Both the position numbers and the translations under genes were made by a program. A DNA stretch of 64,000 nucleotides, taken from assembly GCF_001513975.1 (NCBI RefSeq), contig NZ_KQ947984.1, forward strand, positions 124,001 to 188,000. The letters run 5' to 3'. Origin of the DNA: Streptomyces curacoi. Its GTDB lineage: Bacteria; Actinomycetota; Actinomycetes; Streptomycetales; Streptomycetaceae. Below are positions 50,513 to 60,131 of this stretch, piece after piece. The notes under the pieces were generated by a model that made no database searches, was not told where the DNA came from, and saw only the letters and a list, made by a program, of their open reading frames with translations. Every line of letters starts with the position of its first letter. Positions within the stretch are counted from its first letter, which is position 1.

Positions 50513-51049
50513 TCAGGGAATCACACGGCGCAGTACGTCGCGCGCGTACTCCTCGTCGTACGACGTCTCGGTGAGCAGGGCCTGCAGACAGATCCCGTCC
50601 ATCAGGGCCACCAGCGCCCGCGCCGTGACCGCGTCCGTACGCCGGGACAGCCGGTCGGCGAGGTCCTGGGCCCACTCGGCGGCGACCGGGCGCAGGGCGG
50701 GCCGGCGCAGGGCGGCGAGGTAGAGCTCGTACTCCAGCTCGACACCGGTGCGGTCCCCGGCGAGCCACTCGCCCATCCAGCCGGCCAGTTCGGCGGCCAG
50801 ATCGGTGTGCGGGTCCTCAAGTCCGCCGCGCGAGGCGATCACCTTGGCGAAGCCCTCGTTGGCCTGGCGCAGCGCGGCGACCAGCAGGTCGTCGAGGGTC
50901 TTGAAGTGGTACGTCGTGGAGCCGAGCGGCACATCCGCCTCGGCGGCGACGGTGCGGTGGCTGAGCCCGGCGATGCCCTTCTCGCCGACGACCCGGATCG
51001 CCGCGTCGATGATCCGCTGGCGCCGTTCGGGGTCGTAGCGCCGGGGCAT
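50513..51049 (-). CDS. TetR-family regulator of the SMR efflux gene
   Basis: 178 aa. Helix-turn-helix AGLSHRTVAAEADVPLGSTTYHF at about 27-49, then a helical ligand domain. ATG 51049 overlaps the SMR stop (ATGA), so it is co-transcribed. Two palindromic sites over the SMR start are its probable operators. Confidence 0.9.
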   Translation of the reverse strand: MPRRYDPERRQRIIDAAIRVVGEKGIAGLSHRTVAAEADVPLGSTTYHFKTLDDLLVAALRQANEGFAKVIASRGGLEDPHTDLAAELAGWMGEWLAGDRTGVELEYELYLAALRRPALRPVAAEWAQDLADRLSRRTDAVTARALVALMDGICLQALLTETSYDEEYARDVLRRVIP

Positions 51050-51369
51050 CAGTGCGCGCCGCCCAGGTTCAGCACGACCACGCCGACGATGATCAGCGCG
51101 ATGCCGGCGGCCTTGGCGACCGTCATCCCCTCCCCGAGGAACAGGATCCCGATGGTGGCGATGGCCGCGGTGCCGACGCCGGACCAGATGGCGTAGGCGG
51201 TGCCCACGGAGACGGTCTTCAGCGTCTGGGCGAGCAACGCGAAGGAGACGACGTATCCGAGGGCGGTCAGCAGCGAGGGCCACAGCCTGCTGAAGCCGTC
51301 GCTGTACTTCATGGCGGTCGTCCCGGCCACTTCGGCGGCGATGGCGGCGGCGAGCAACAGGTATCCCAT
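51049..51369 (-). CDS. Small multidrug resistance (SMR) efflux pump
   Basis: 106 aa, four membrane helices. The essential Glu is in LLLAAAIAAEVAGTTAMKYSDG (residue about 13). Also AYAIWSGVGTAAIATIGILF and IVGVVVLNLG. EmrE/QacC family, exchanging protons for cationic drugs. ATG at 51369 lies at the edge of an 18-bp palindrome and shows no ribosome site, so the message may be leaderless. Confidence 0.92.
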   Translation of the reverse strand: MGYLLLAAAIAAEVAGTTAMKYSDGFSRLWPSLLTALGYVVSFALLAQTLKTVSVGTAYAIWSGVGTAAIATIGILFLGEGMTVAKAAGIALIIVGVVVLNLGGAH

Positions 51370-51408
51370 GTGTACGAGCGTACACAACGTTGCGTACGGC
51401 TGTACACA
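51369..51408. promoter_or_regulatory. Tandem palindromic operators at the SMR start
   Basis: TGTGTACGAGCGTACACA (51369-51386; arms TGTGTACG/CGTACACA) and the related TGCGTACGGCTGTACACA (51391-51408), 22 bp apart. CAACGTTG links them. The first begins right at the start codon. A possible leaderless promoter is TGTACA, 18 bp, TACGCT, 7 nt, ATG. They are the likely binding sites of the co-encoded TetR protein. Confidence 0.7.
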
Positions 51409-51649
51409 AAGGCGGACCCGCCGGCCGGCCGGCGGCTCGCGGCCGGCGAAAGGAGGGACTGCGCCGAGCCCTGTCTCCCCAACCCGTGCCATATGGGCGG
51501 AGTTGGGCGGGCGCCGAGAAATCGATGTGGATACGGCTCGTTCCAAACGGCTGCTTCCGAGCCACGGGGTCCTCTAGTGTTTCACCGTTCACATACCGGG
51601 CCTTCGCAGCCGCGGCCGTCGTCTCATGACGCCGCTGGAGGAACAGCGC

Positions 51650-52471
51650 ATGGCAGAAAACAAGTCCCGGCCGCCTCAGGACCAACCTTGGGAGAACGGC
51701 TGGGCCCCGGACACCTCCCGTGCTCCGGGGACGCGCCGCCTGTGGCTGGCGGGCGCCATGGCGGCGGCGACGATCGTCGCGTGCGTGACGGCGATCGCCG
51801 TCACGGAGCGGGCGGCTGACGACGAGTCACGTTCGGGGCAGGCCGCCGACAACACGGCGTATCCCGGCCTGATCTCCTTCGCCACGCCGTCGCAGACGAC
51901 GCCCCCGAAGGGCAAGAGCGGCCTGTCGACGGCACGGCCCACGACGAGCGCGCCCCGCGACCAGGACGCCGACGACCCCGAGCCCGCGCCGGAGCCGTCC
52001 AAGTCGCCTTCCTCCCAGGCGAGTCCCCCGGCACCCAGGCCCACGGCCGCCGTGACCTGGCGATCCGTCCGCTCGGTCAACTACCCCGACCGCTACTGGC
52101 ACGTGAGCGGCGGCTACGTGAAGCTGGACCCGGTCGGCGGCGCGGAGAGCCGCGAGGACTCCACCTTCAAGCTGGTCAACGGCCTGGCCCAGAGCTCTTG
52201 CTACTCCTTCGCCACGGCCGACGGCACCTACCTCCGCCACCGCAGCTTCGTGCTGCGCGCCGAACGCGACGACGGCTCCGCCGTGTTCGAGCAGGACGCC
52301 ACGTTCTGCCCCCGCACATCGGCGTATTCGGGCTCGGTCATGCTGGAGTCCGTCAACTACCCGGGCCGCTTCCTGCGCCACCAGAACTTCCAGCTGAAAC
52401 TGGACCCCTTCCAGAACAGCTCCCTCTATCTGGCGGACTCGGCGTTCCAGCTGGTGGGCGGGCTGGCCTGA
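51650..52471 (+). CDS. Membrane-anchored AbfB-like beta-trefoil protein
   Basis: 273 aa from ATG 51650, with GGAGG 9 nt upstream. Short cytoplasmic N-terminus, membrane anchor at about 33-53 (LWLAGAMAAATIVACVTAIAV), a long Ser/Pro/Thr-rich extracellular linker (about 55-140), then a beta-trefoil AbfB domain. The three trefoil lobes each repeat an aromatic-His pattern: RYWHVSGGYVKLD, TYLRHRSFVLRAE and RFLRHQNFQLKLD. The domain binds arabinofuranose side chains; here it has no catalytic partner. Confidence 0.88.
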   Translation: MAENKSRPPQDQPWENGWAPDTSRAPGTRRLWLAGAMAAATIVACVTAIAVTERAADDESRSGQAADNTAYPGLISFATPSQTTPPKGKSGLSTARPTTSAPRDQDADDPEPAPEPSKSPSSQASPPAPRPTAAVTWRSVRSVNYPDRYWHVSGGYVKLDPVGGAESREDSTFKLVNGLAQSSCYSFATADGTYLRHRSFVLRAERDDGSAVFEQDATFCPRTSAYSGSVMLESVNYPGRFLRHQNFQLKLDPFQNSSLYLADSAFQLVGGLA

Positions 52472-52480
52472 GGAAACGAA

Positions 52481-52510
52481 AACGGCGAGGTCCGAGGGGA
52501 CCTCGCCGTT
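52481..52510. terminator. Bidirectional terminator between AbfB-like gene and suf operon
   Basis: 13-bp arms AACGGCGAGGTCC and GGACCTCGCCGTT with loop GAGG (52494-52497). An A-run-like AAACGAAAA precedes it on the plus strand, which would serve as the T-run for transcripts from the suf side. Confidence 0.85.
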
Positions 52511-52546
52511 CGTGGGTGGCGTGTGGGGCTTCGTGGCCTGTACGGC

Positions 52547-52879
52547 TCAGACGTTGAACCCGAGCGCCCGAAGCTGCTCCCGGCCGTCGTCCGTGATCTT
52601 GTCCGGGCCCCACGGCGGCATCCACACCCAGTTGATGCGCAGCTCGCTGACGAGGCCGTCCGTGGCGGACTTGGCCTGGTCCTCGATGACGTCCGTCAGC
52701 GGGCAGGCCGCGGAGGTCAGGGTCATGTCGACCGTGGCCACGTTGGAGTCGTCGATGTGGATGCCGTAGATCAGGCCGAGGTTGACGACGTCGATGCCCA
52801 GCTCGGGGTCGACGACGTCCATCAGGGCCTCGCGGAGCTCCTCCTCCGAGGCCGGCTTCATCTCCACGGTGTCACTCAT
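52547..52879 (-). CDS. sufT: SufT-type metal-sulfur cluster assembly factor (DUF59)
   Basis: 110 aa. LREALMDVVDPELGIDVVNLGLIYG at the start and MTLTSAACPLTDVIEDQ with the conserved Cys are the MIP18/DUF59 marks. Last gene of the suf operon, coupled to sufU (ATGA). Assists maturation of Fe-S proteins. Confidence 0.92.
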   Translation of the reverse strand: MSDTVEMKPASEEELREALMDVVDPELGIDVVNLGLIYGIHIDDSNVATVDMTLTSAACPLTDVIEDQAKSATDGLVSELRINWVWMPPWGPDKITDDGREQLRALGFNV

Positions 52880-53343
52880 GCCGTCTTCCTTTCGGCGTCG
52901 GCTCCGCCCAGGGCCTGGGCCGTCGCGTCCTTCCACGCCATCCAGCTCAGGAGGGCGCACTTGACCCGGGCCGGGTACTTGGAGACCCCGGCGAACGCGA
53001 CCGCGTCCTCCAGGACCTCCTCCATGGCGTCGTCGGGCTCGATCTTCCCCTTGGACTGCATCAGCTCCAGGAAGGTCTCCTGGATCTTCCGCGCGTCGGA
53101 CAGGTCCTTGCCGACGAGGAGTTCGTTCAGTACGGACGCGCTCGCCTGGCTGATCGAGCAGCCCTGGCCCTCGTACGAGACGTCCTCGATCGTCGTGCCG
53201 GCGTACTTCACGCGGAGGGTGATCTCGTCGCCGCACGTCGGGTTGACGTGGTGTACCTCGGCGTCGCCATCCCTCAGACCACGCCCGTGCGGGTTCTTGT
53301 AGTGGTCCAGGATGACTTCCTGGTACATCGAATCCAGCTTCAT
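52876..53343 (-). CDS. sufU: SufU sulfur-transfer protein
   Basis: 155 aa. Begins MYQEVILDHYKNPHGRG. Zinc/cysteine sites NPTCGDEI, GQGCSIS and KCALLSW are the SufU pattern. Receives persulfide sulfur from SufS through a zinc-ligand exchange and passes it to SufBCD. Sixteen bp after sufS. Confidence 0.94.
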   Translation of the reverse strand: MKLDSMYQEVILDHYKNPHGRGLRDGDAEVHHVNPTCGDEITLRVKYAGTTIEDVSYEGQGCSISQASASVLNELLVGKDLSDARKIQETFLELMQSKGKIEPDDAMEEVLEDAVAFAGVSKYPARVKCALLSWMAWKDATAQALGGADAERKTA

Positions 53344-53359
53344 GCGATCGCTCGTCCCG

Positions 53360-54612
53360 TCAGCCGAAGAAGTTCCGTACGTGCTCCAGGCCGTCCACCA
53401 GAGCGTCGATCTCGGACGGCGTGGAGTACAGATAGAACGACGCTCGCGTGGTCGCAGGAATTCCGTAGCGCAGGCAGACGGGGCGGGCGCAGTGGTGGCC
53501 GACCCGGACCGCGATGCCCTGCTCGTCGAGCACCTGGCCCACGTCGTGCGGGTGGATGTCGCCGAGGGTGAAGGAGATCGCGGCGCCGCGGTCCTCGGCC
53601 GTGGTCGGGCCGATGATCCGCAGGTCCGGGACCTCCGCCAGCCGCTTCACCGCGTACTCGGTGAGGGCGTGCTCATGGGCGAGGATCTTGTCCATGCCGA
53701 TCGAGTTGAGGTAGTCGATCGCCGCGCCCAGGCCGATCGCCTGCGAGACCGGGGGCGTGCCCGCCTCGAACTTGTGCGGTGCGGGAGCGTACGTCGACGA
53801 GTGCATCGACACCGTCTCGATCATCTCGCCGCCGCCGAGGAACGGGGGCAGGTCCTCCAGCAGCTCCTGACGGCCCCAGAGGACGCCGATGCCGGTCGGG
53901 CCGCACATCTTGTGGCCGGTGAAGGCCACGAAGTCCGCCTGGAGCGACTGCACGTCCAGCGGCATGTGGGGCGCGGCCTGCGAGGCGTCGATGCACACCA
54001 GCGCACCGACCTCCTGCGCGCGGCGCACTATCGCCTCGACCGGGTTGAGCGTGCCCAGGATGTTGGACACCAGCACGAAGGAGACGATCTTCGTCTTCTC
54101 CGTGATGATCTGGTCGATGTTGGACAGGTCGAGGCGGCCGTCGTCGGTCAGGCCGAACCACTTCAGCTTCGCGCCCGTGCGCTGCGCGAGCAGCTGCCAC
54201 GGCACGATGTTGGAGTGGTGCTCCATCTCCGTGATGACGATCTCGGTCTCGTGGTCCACCCGGTAGGGCTCGTCGGCCCAGCCGAGCATGTTCGCCACGA
54301 GGTTGAGCGACTCGGAGGCGTTCTTGGTGAAGATCACCTCGTCACGGCTGGGCGCGTTGATGAACTCCGCGACCTTGTCGCGCGCGCCCTCGTACAGCGC
54401 CGTGGCCTCCTCGGCGAGGACGTGCACGCCACGGTGGACGTTGGCGTTGTGCTGCTCGTAGTACTCGGAGAGCACGTCGAGCACCTGGCGCGGCGTCTGC
54501 GAGGTCGCCGCGTTGTCCAGGTACACGAGCTTCTTGCCGTCGTGGACGACGCGGTCCAGGATCGGGAAGTCCTTGCGGAGCGCCTCGGTGTCGAGGAGGC
54601 CCGGCAGCTGTG

Positions 54613-54616
<4 letters not shown>
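53360..54616 (-). CDS. sufS: Cysteine desulfurase
   Basis: 418 aa PLP enzyme. Lys for PLP in FTGHKMCGPTGIGVLW (about 229), His of NEMEHHSNIVPW near 120 and active Cys in VRVGHHCARPVCLRYG (about 370). Mobilises sulfur from cysteine for cluster assembly. Start overlaps the sufC stop. Confidence 0.95.
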
Positions 54617-55377
<761 letters not shown>

Positions 55378-55384
55378 GGGTGCC

Positions 55385-55705
55385 TCAGGACTCCTGGGTG
55401 AGGGAGACGAGAACGTCGTCCCCTTCGATCTTTACGGGGTATACGGGGACGGGGCGCGTCGCGGGGAGGGCGGACGGCTTGCCGGTGCGGAGGTCGAAGC
55501 TGGAGCCGTGCAGCCAGCACTCGATCTGGCAGTCCTCCACCTCGCCCTCGGAGAGCGAGACGTTCGCGTGGGAGCAGATGTCGTGGATGGCGAACACCTC
55601 CCCCTCGGTACGGACGACCGAGACCGGCGTGCCGTCGAGTTCCACCCGCTTCGGGGTGTCCTCCTCCAGCTCGCTCAGCCCACAGGCGCGTACGAACGTG
55701 GTCAT
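55385..55705 (-). CDS. Rieske-type ferredoxin of the suf operon
   Basis: 106 aa. Rieske cluster ligands CSHANVSL (Cys-x-His) and CWLHGSSFD (Cys-x2-His). Lies between sufD and sufC, the regular actinobacterial position. Probably supplies electrons to scaffold or dioxygenase partners; exact role not established. Confidence 0.93.
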   Translation of the reverse strand: MTTFVRACGLSELEEDTPKRVELDGTPVSVVRTEGEVFAIHDICSHANVSLSEGEVEDCQIECWLHGSSFDLRTGKPSALPATRPVPVYPVKIEGDDVLVSLTQES

Positions 55706-56886
55706 GCGACCGACGCCTCCAGCTCCTCGTCGATCTTCGCGATGAGGCGCTCCTCGATGTCCTCGACACCGATCTGCTGCACCAGCTCGGCGAAGAAGCC
55801 GCGGACCACGAGACGGCGGGCCTCGTGCTCCGGGATGCCGCGGGCCATCAGGTAGAAGAGCTGCTCGTCGTCGAAGCGGCCGGTCGCGGAGGCGTGGCCG
55901 GCGCCGACGATCTCGCCGGTCTCGATCTCCAGGTTCGGCACCGAGTCGACACGCGCGCCGTCCGTCAGGACGAGGTTGCGGTTCATCTCGTACGTGTCCG
56001 TGCCCTCGGCCTTGGCCTCGATCAGCACGTCACCGATCCACACGGCGTGCGCGTCGTTGCCCTGGAGCGCGCCCTTGTAGGCGACGTTGGACTTGCAGTG
56101 CGGGGTGTTGTGGTCGACGAGGAGGCGGTGCTCCTGGTGCTGGCCCGCGTCGGTGAAGTACAGGCCGAAAAGCTCGGCCTCGCCACCGGTGCCGGCATAG
56201 GCGACGCGCGGGTGGAGGCGTACGAGGTCGCCGCCGAAGGTGACCACGAACGACTTGAAGGTGGCGTCGCGGCCGATCAGCGCGTTGTGCTGGCCCACGT
56301 GCACGGCCTTGTCGTCCCAGTCCTGGACGGAGACGACGGTCAGCTTGGCGCCGTCGCCCAGGATGTAGTCGACGTTGGCGGCGAGCACGGCGTCACCGGT
56401 GTGGTCGATGACGACGACGGCCTCGGCGAAGGCTCCCAGCTCGACGACCTGGTGGCCGTAGGCGACCCCGCCCTCGCCGTGCACGGCGATACGGATCGGC
56501 TCGGTGAGGACCGTCTCCTTGGGGACGGTGACCACTCCGGCCTTCTCGAACGCCGAGTACGCCTGGGCGGCGACGCGGTCCACCGGGGTGCCCGCCCTGC
56601 CCAGGCGGGCGTCGTCACGGCCGACGGTCTCGACGATGACGCCCTCGGGGGCGTCGATGTCGACCTTCACGCCGTCACCCGTGGCGACCGCGGTGCCGTC
56701 GTGCAGCCCGCGCAGGCGCTCCAGCGGCGTGAACCGCCACTCCTCCTCGCGGCCGTGCGGGACCGGGAAGTCCGCGACGTCGAAGGACGGGGGCGCGCTC
56801 ATGCGCGTGGCGACGGTCGACTCGGCGGCCACCGCGATCTGGCCGGCGGTGGTGGATCCCACCGGAATGTTCTGAGCCTCAGCCAT
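55702..56886 (-). CDS. sufD: SufD scaffold protein
   Basis: 394 aa. Beta-helix core with TYEMNRNLVLTDGARVDSVPN, HASATGRFDDEQLFYLMARG and PEHEARRLVVRGFF, the SufB/D C-terminal signature. Partner of SufB and SufC in the scaffold. Overlaps the Rieske gene (ATGA). Confidence 0.95.
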   Translation of the reverse strand: MAEAQNIPVGSTTAGQIAVAAESTVATRMSAPPSFDVADFPVPHGREEEWRFTPLERLRGLHDGTAVATGDGVKVDIDAPEGVIVETVGRDDARLGRAGTPVDRVAAQAYSAFEKAGVVTVPKETVLTEPIRIAVHGEGGVAYGHQVVELGAFAEAVVVIDHTGDAVLAANVDYILGDGAKLTVVSVQDWDDKAVHVGQHNALIGRDATFKSFVVTFGGDLVRLHPRVAYAGTGGEAELFGLYFTDAGQHQEHRLLVDHNTPHCKSNVAYKGALQGNDAHAVWIGDVLIEAKAEGTDTYEMNRNLVLTDGARVDSVPNLEIETGEIVGAGHASATGRFDDEQLFYLMARGIPEHEARRLVVRGFFAELVQQIGVEDIEERLIAKIDEELEASVA

Positions 56887-56947
56887 GGCTGTCGGTCTGC
56901 TCTCTTTCCTACGTCAGATTTCGCTAGCTGCTTACCGGAGACCGGTC

Positions 56948-58369
56948 TTAACCGACCGCGCCTTCCATCTGCAGCTCGATCAGCCGGTTGAGCTCAAGGG
57001 CGTACTCCATGGGCAGCTCCTTCGCGATGGGCTCGACGAAGCCGCGCACGATCATCGCCATCGCCTCGAACTCGCTCAGACCGCGGCTCATCAGGTAGAA
57101 GAGCTGGTCCTCGGAGACCTTGGAGACGGTGGCCTCGTGGCCCATGGACACGTCGTCCTCCCGGACGTCCACGTACGGGTACGTGTCCGAGCGGGAGATG
57201 GTGTCGACGAGCAGCGCGTCGCACAGCACGTTCGACTTCGAGCCGTGGGCGCCCTCGCCGATCTCCACCAGACCACGGTAGGAGGTACGGCCGCCACCGC
57301 GGGCGACGGACTTCGACACGATGTTGGACGACGTGTTCGGCGCCATGTGGACCATCTTCGAGCCGGCGTCCTGGTGCTGCCCCTCGCCCGCGAAGGCGAT
57401 GGACAGGGTCTCGCCCTTGGCGTGCTCGCCCATCAGGTAGACGGCCGGGTACTTCATCGTCACCTTGGAGCCGATGTTGCCGTCGATCCACTCCATGGTC
57501 GCGCCCTCGTAGGCGACGGCGCGCTTGGTGACCAGGTTGTAGACGTTGTTCGACCAGTTCTGGATGGTCGTGTAGCGGCAGCGGGCGTTCTTCTTGACGA
57601 TGATCTCGACGACCGCGGAGTGCAGCGAGTCCGACTTGTAGATCGGGGCGGTGCAGCCCTCGACGTAGTGCACGTAGGCACCCTCGTCGACGATGATCAG
57701 GGTCCGCTCGAACTGGCCCATGTTCTCCGTGTTGATACGGAAGTAGGCCTGGAGCGGGATCTCCACGTGCACGCCCTTCGGCACGTAGATGAAGGAGCCG
57801 CCCGACCACACGGCGGTGTTCAGCGACGCGAACTTGTTGTCACCGACCGGGATGACGGTCCCGAAGTACTCCTTGAAGAGCTCCGGGTGCTCCTTCAGGG
57901 CGGTGTCGGTGTCGAGGAAGATGACGCCCTGCTCCTCCAGGTCCTCACGGATCTGGTGGTAGACGACCTCCGACTCGTACTGGGCCGCGACACCGGCGAC
58001 GAGGCGCTGCTTCTCCGCCTCGGGGATGCCGAGCTTGTCGTAGGTGTTCTTGATGTCCTCGGGCAGGTCCTCCCAGGACTCCGCCTGCTTCTCCGTGGAG
58101 CGTACGAAGTACTTGATGTTGTCGAAGTCGATGCCCGAGAGGTCCGAGCCCCAGTTCGGCATGGGCTTCTTGTCGAACAGGCGCAGGCCCTTGAGGCGGA
58201 GCTTGGTCATCCACTCCGGCTCGTTCTTCTTCGCCGAGATGTCGCGGACGACATCCTCGCTCAGACCGCGCTTCGCAGAGGCGCCGGCTTCGTCGGAGTC
58301 GGCCCAGCCGTATTCGTACTTGCCCAGACCCTCGAGCTCAGGGTGGGCAGTCTCCGTGGGGAGAGTCAT
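56948..58369 (-). CDS. sufB: SufB scaffold protein
   Basis: 473 aa. Motifs [78 protein letters not shown] and [20 protein letters not shown]. Clusters are built on SufBCD. ATG overlaps the sufR stop, and 61 bp separates it from sufD. Confidence 0.96.
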   Translation of the reverse strand: MTLPTETAHPELEGLGKYEYGWADSDEAGASAKRGLSEDVVRDISAKKNEPEWMTKLRLKGLRLFDKKPMPNWGSDLSGIDFDNIKYFVRSTEKQAESWEDLPEDIKNTYDKLGIPEAEKQRLVAGVAAQYESEVVYHQIREDLEEQGVIFLDTDTALKEHPELFKEYFGTVIPVGDNKFASLNTAVWSGGSFIYVPKGVHVEIPLQAYFRINTENMGQFERTLIIVDEGAYVHYVEGCTAPIYKSDSLHSAVVEIIVKKNARCRYTTIQNWSNNVYNLVTKRAVAYEGATMEWIDGNIGSKVTMKYPAVYLMGEHAKGETLSIAFAGEGQHQDAGSKMVHMAPNTSSNIVSKSVARGGGRTSYRGLVEIGEGAHGSKSNVLCDALLVDTISRSDTYPYVDVREDDVSMGHEATVSKVSEDQLFYLMSRGLSEFEAMAMIVRGFVEPIAKELPMEYALELNRLIELQMEGAVG

Positions 58370-59127
58370 GCGGGGTTCCTCCCGGCCGTGCTTGCAGGTG
58401 CGTTATGGGTGGTGTGGGAAATCTTGGGGATGAACGTCGTGCAGACGCCGTCGCCGTGCGCGATGGTCGCCAGCCGCTGCACATGCGTACCGAGCAGCTC
58501 GGCGAAAAATTCCGTCTCCGCCTCGCACAGCTGCGGGAACTGCTCCGCGACATGGGCGACCGGGCAGTGGTGCTGGCACAGCTGCTCGCCTTTTTGCGGG
58601 AGGGGCGCGCTGCGCGCCGTAGCAGCGTACCCGTCCGCGCTCAGGGCCTTGGCCAGGGCTTCGGTGCGCTTGTCGGGGGTGGCCGCCTCGATCGCCTTGC
58701 GGTACGCGCTCGCCTGGGCGGCGATCCGGGCCCGGGCGAAGGCGGCGACCGCCTCCTGCCCGCCCTCGCGCTCGGCGATCCACTTCAGGGCGTCCGCGGC
58801 GAGCTTGTCGTACGACTGGTCGAAGGCGTCGCGGCCGCAGTCGGTGAGCGCGAAGACCTTGGCGGGACGGCCTCGCGTGCGCGTGCCGTACACCCGCTGC
58901 TCCCGGGCCTCCACGACGTCGTCCGCGGCCAGCGCGTCCAGATGCCTGCGTACGGCGGCCTGGGTGAGGCCCAGCCGGCCGGCCAGCTCGGCGACGGTCG
59001 ACGGGCCGTGGTCCAGGATGGACCGCGCGACCCGGTTGCGCGTGGAGCGATCCGAGCGCAATCCGGCCGCGAGCTCCTCCTGAGGGGTTCCCATGGGGGT
59101 CTCCCGAGCCTCGCCGACGTTTTTCAC
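58366..59127 (-). CDS. sufR: SufR Fe-S-sensing repressor of the suf operon
   Basis: 253 aa from GTG 59127 (leaderless; see promoter); ATG 59094 with GGGAG is an alternative. Winged helix [24 protein letters not shown] near the start. The C-terminal part has cysteines at C-x3-C-x12-C-x27-C (in [20 protein letters not shown] and later DGVCTTF), the spacing expected for a SufR cluster. Represses suf when the cluster is present. First gene of the operon. Confidence 0.92.
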   Translation of the reverse strand: MKNVGEARETPMGTPQEELAAGLRSDRSTRNRVARSILDHGPSTVAELAGRLGLTQAAVRRHLDALAADDVVEAREQRVYGTRTRGRPAKVFALTDCGRDAFDQSYDKLAADALKWIAEREGGQEAVAAFARARIAAQASAYRKAIEAATPDKRTEALAKALSADGYAATARSAPLPQKGEQLCQHHCPVAHVAEQFPQLCEAETEFFAELLGTHVQRLATIAHGDGVCTTFIPKISHTTHNAPASTAGRNPA

Positions 59128-59163
59128 AACGCCATTGTTGCGTAATTCTTCAGAGCCAGGCAA
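59127..59163 (-). promoter_or_regulatory. Leaderless sufR promoter with overlapping operator
   Basis: On the minus strand: TTGCCT (59158-59163), 17-bp spacer, CAACAAT (59134-59140), then 6 nt to the GTG at 59127. The inverted repeat CAAC-6-GTTG (59127-59140) overlaps the -10, a natural SufR operator position. Confidence 0.65.
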
Positions 59164-59199
59164 GCCGCGTCCGGGCGGCTGGATGGTGCCCTGCGTCAC

Positions 59200-59218
59200 T
59201 TAGGCATACCTAATCTGA
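59200..59218. promoter_or_regulatory. Iron box (DtxR/IdeR/DmdR-type) upstream of suf and the AAC gene
   Basis: TTAGGCATACCTAATCTGA matches the 19-bp TWAGGTWAGSCTWACCTWA consensus at 14 of 19 positions by eye. Lies 37 bp before the -35 of sufR and 71 bp before the AAC(3)-like start on the other strand. Confidence 0.5.
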
Positions 59219-59288
59219 CCTGCGGAAACGATCTTTGATCGATCAAATCGGTAGCGCCGCCGCGCCCCTTCCGGGACACTTCCCAACC

Positions 59289-60086
59289 ATGTCGACACCC
59301 CCTCCGACCGGCCCTCTTGTCACGCGGGACGCCCTCGCCGCACAGCTGCGCGAGCTCGGCGTCAGGCCCGGCGAAACCCTCCTCGTGCACTCCTCCCTCA
59401 GCTCACTCGGCTGGGTCTGCGGAGGCGCCGTCACGGTCGTCCGGGGACTGCTCGACGCACTCGGCCCGGACGGCACGCTCGTGGTCCCCACCCAGTCCGG
59501 CGACCTCTCGGACCCGCGCGTGTGGAGCAATCCGCCGGTGCCCGAGGAGTGGTGGGACACCATTCGGGCCACGATGCCGGCGTACGACCCCCTCGTCACG
59601 CGCAGCCTCGGGGTCGGGGTGATACCGGAGACCGTACGGACCTGGCCGGGCGCCCTGCGCAGCGCGCATCCGCAGACGTCCTTCGCCGCCGTAGGGCCGC
59701 GCGCGGCGGAGATCGTCGAGGGGCACGCTCCCGACTGCCGGCTCGGCGAGCGCAGCCCGCTGGCGAAGCTGGAGGCGCTCTACGCGCGCGTGCTGCTGCT
59801 CGGCGCCGGCTACGACAGCTGCACCAGCTTCCATCTGGCCGAGTACCGCATTCCGTCACCGCTGGTGAAGGTGGGCCGGCCGGGGCCCACGGGCTGGGAG
59901 GTGGTGACCGAGGTGGCGATCACCTCGGACCGGTTCGACGAGCTGGGCCACGACTTCGAGCGGGACCGTCCCGTTGTACGCGGCAAGGTGGGCGCGGCCG
60001 ACGCGCGGCTGTTCCCGGTGGCCGACGCGGTGGCGTACGCCGAGCGGTGGCTCGCGGTGCACCGGCCGCGTGAGGAGGAGATCTGA
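59289..60086 (+). CDS. Aminoglycoside N3-acetyltransferase-like protein
   Basis: 265 aa from ATG 59289; the frame back to 59235 lacks a site. Motifs LLVHSSLSSLGW, LVVPTQSGDLSDP, SFAAVGPRAAEIVEGH and LLLGAGYDSCTSFHLAEY, with the catalytic His, match the antibiotic_NAT family. Could acetylate aminoglycosides, as a housekeeping homologue of unknown substrate in this position. An iron box lies upstream. Confidence 0.9.
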   Translation: MSTPPPTGPLVTRDALAAQLRELGVRPGETLLVHSSLSSLGWVCGGAVTVVRGLLDALGPDGTLVVPTQSGDLSDPRVWSNPPVPEEWWDTIRATMPAYDPLVTRSLGVGVIPETVRTWPGALRSAHPQTSFAAVGPRAAEIVEGHAPDCRLGERSPLAKLEALYARVLLLGAGYDSCTSFHLAEYRIPSPLVKVGRPGPTGWEVVTEVAITSDRFDELGHDFERDRPVVRGKVGAADARLFPVADAVAYAERWLAVHRPREEEI

Positions 60087-60131
60087 ACCCGCCGACCGGA
60101 GCCGCGGCCCCCGAACCTAGACTCTGGAGCC

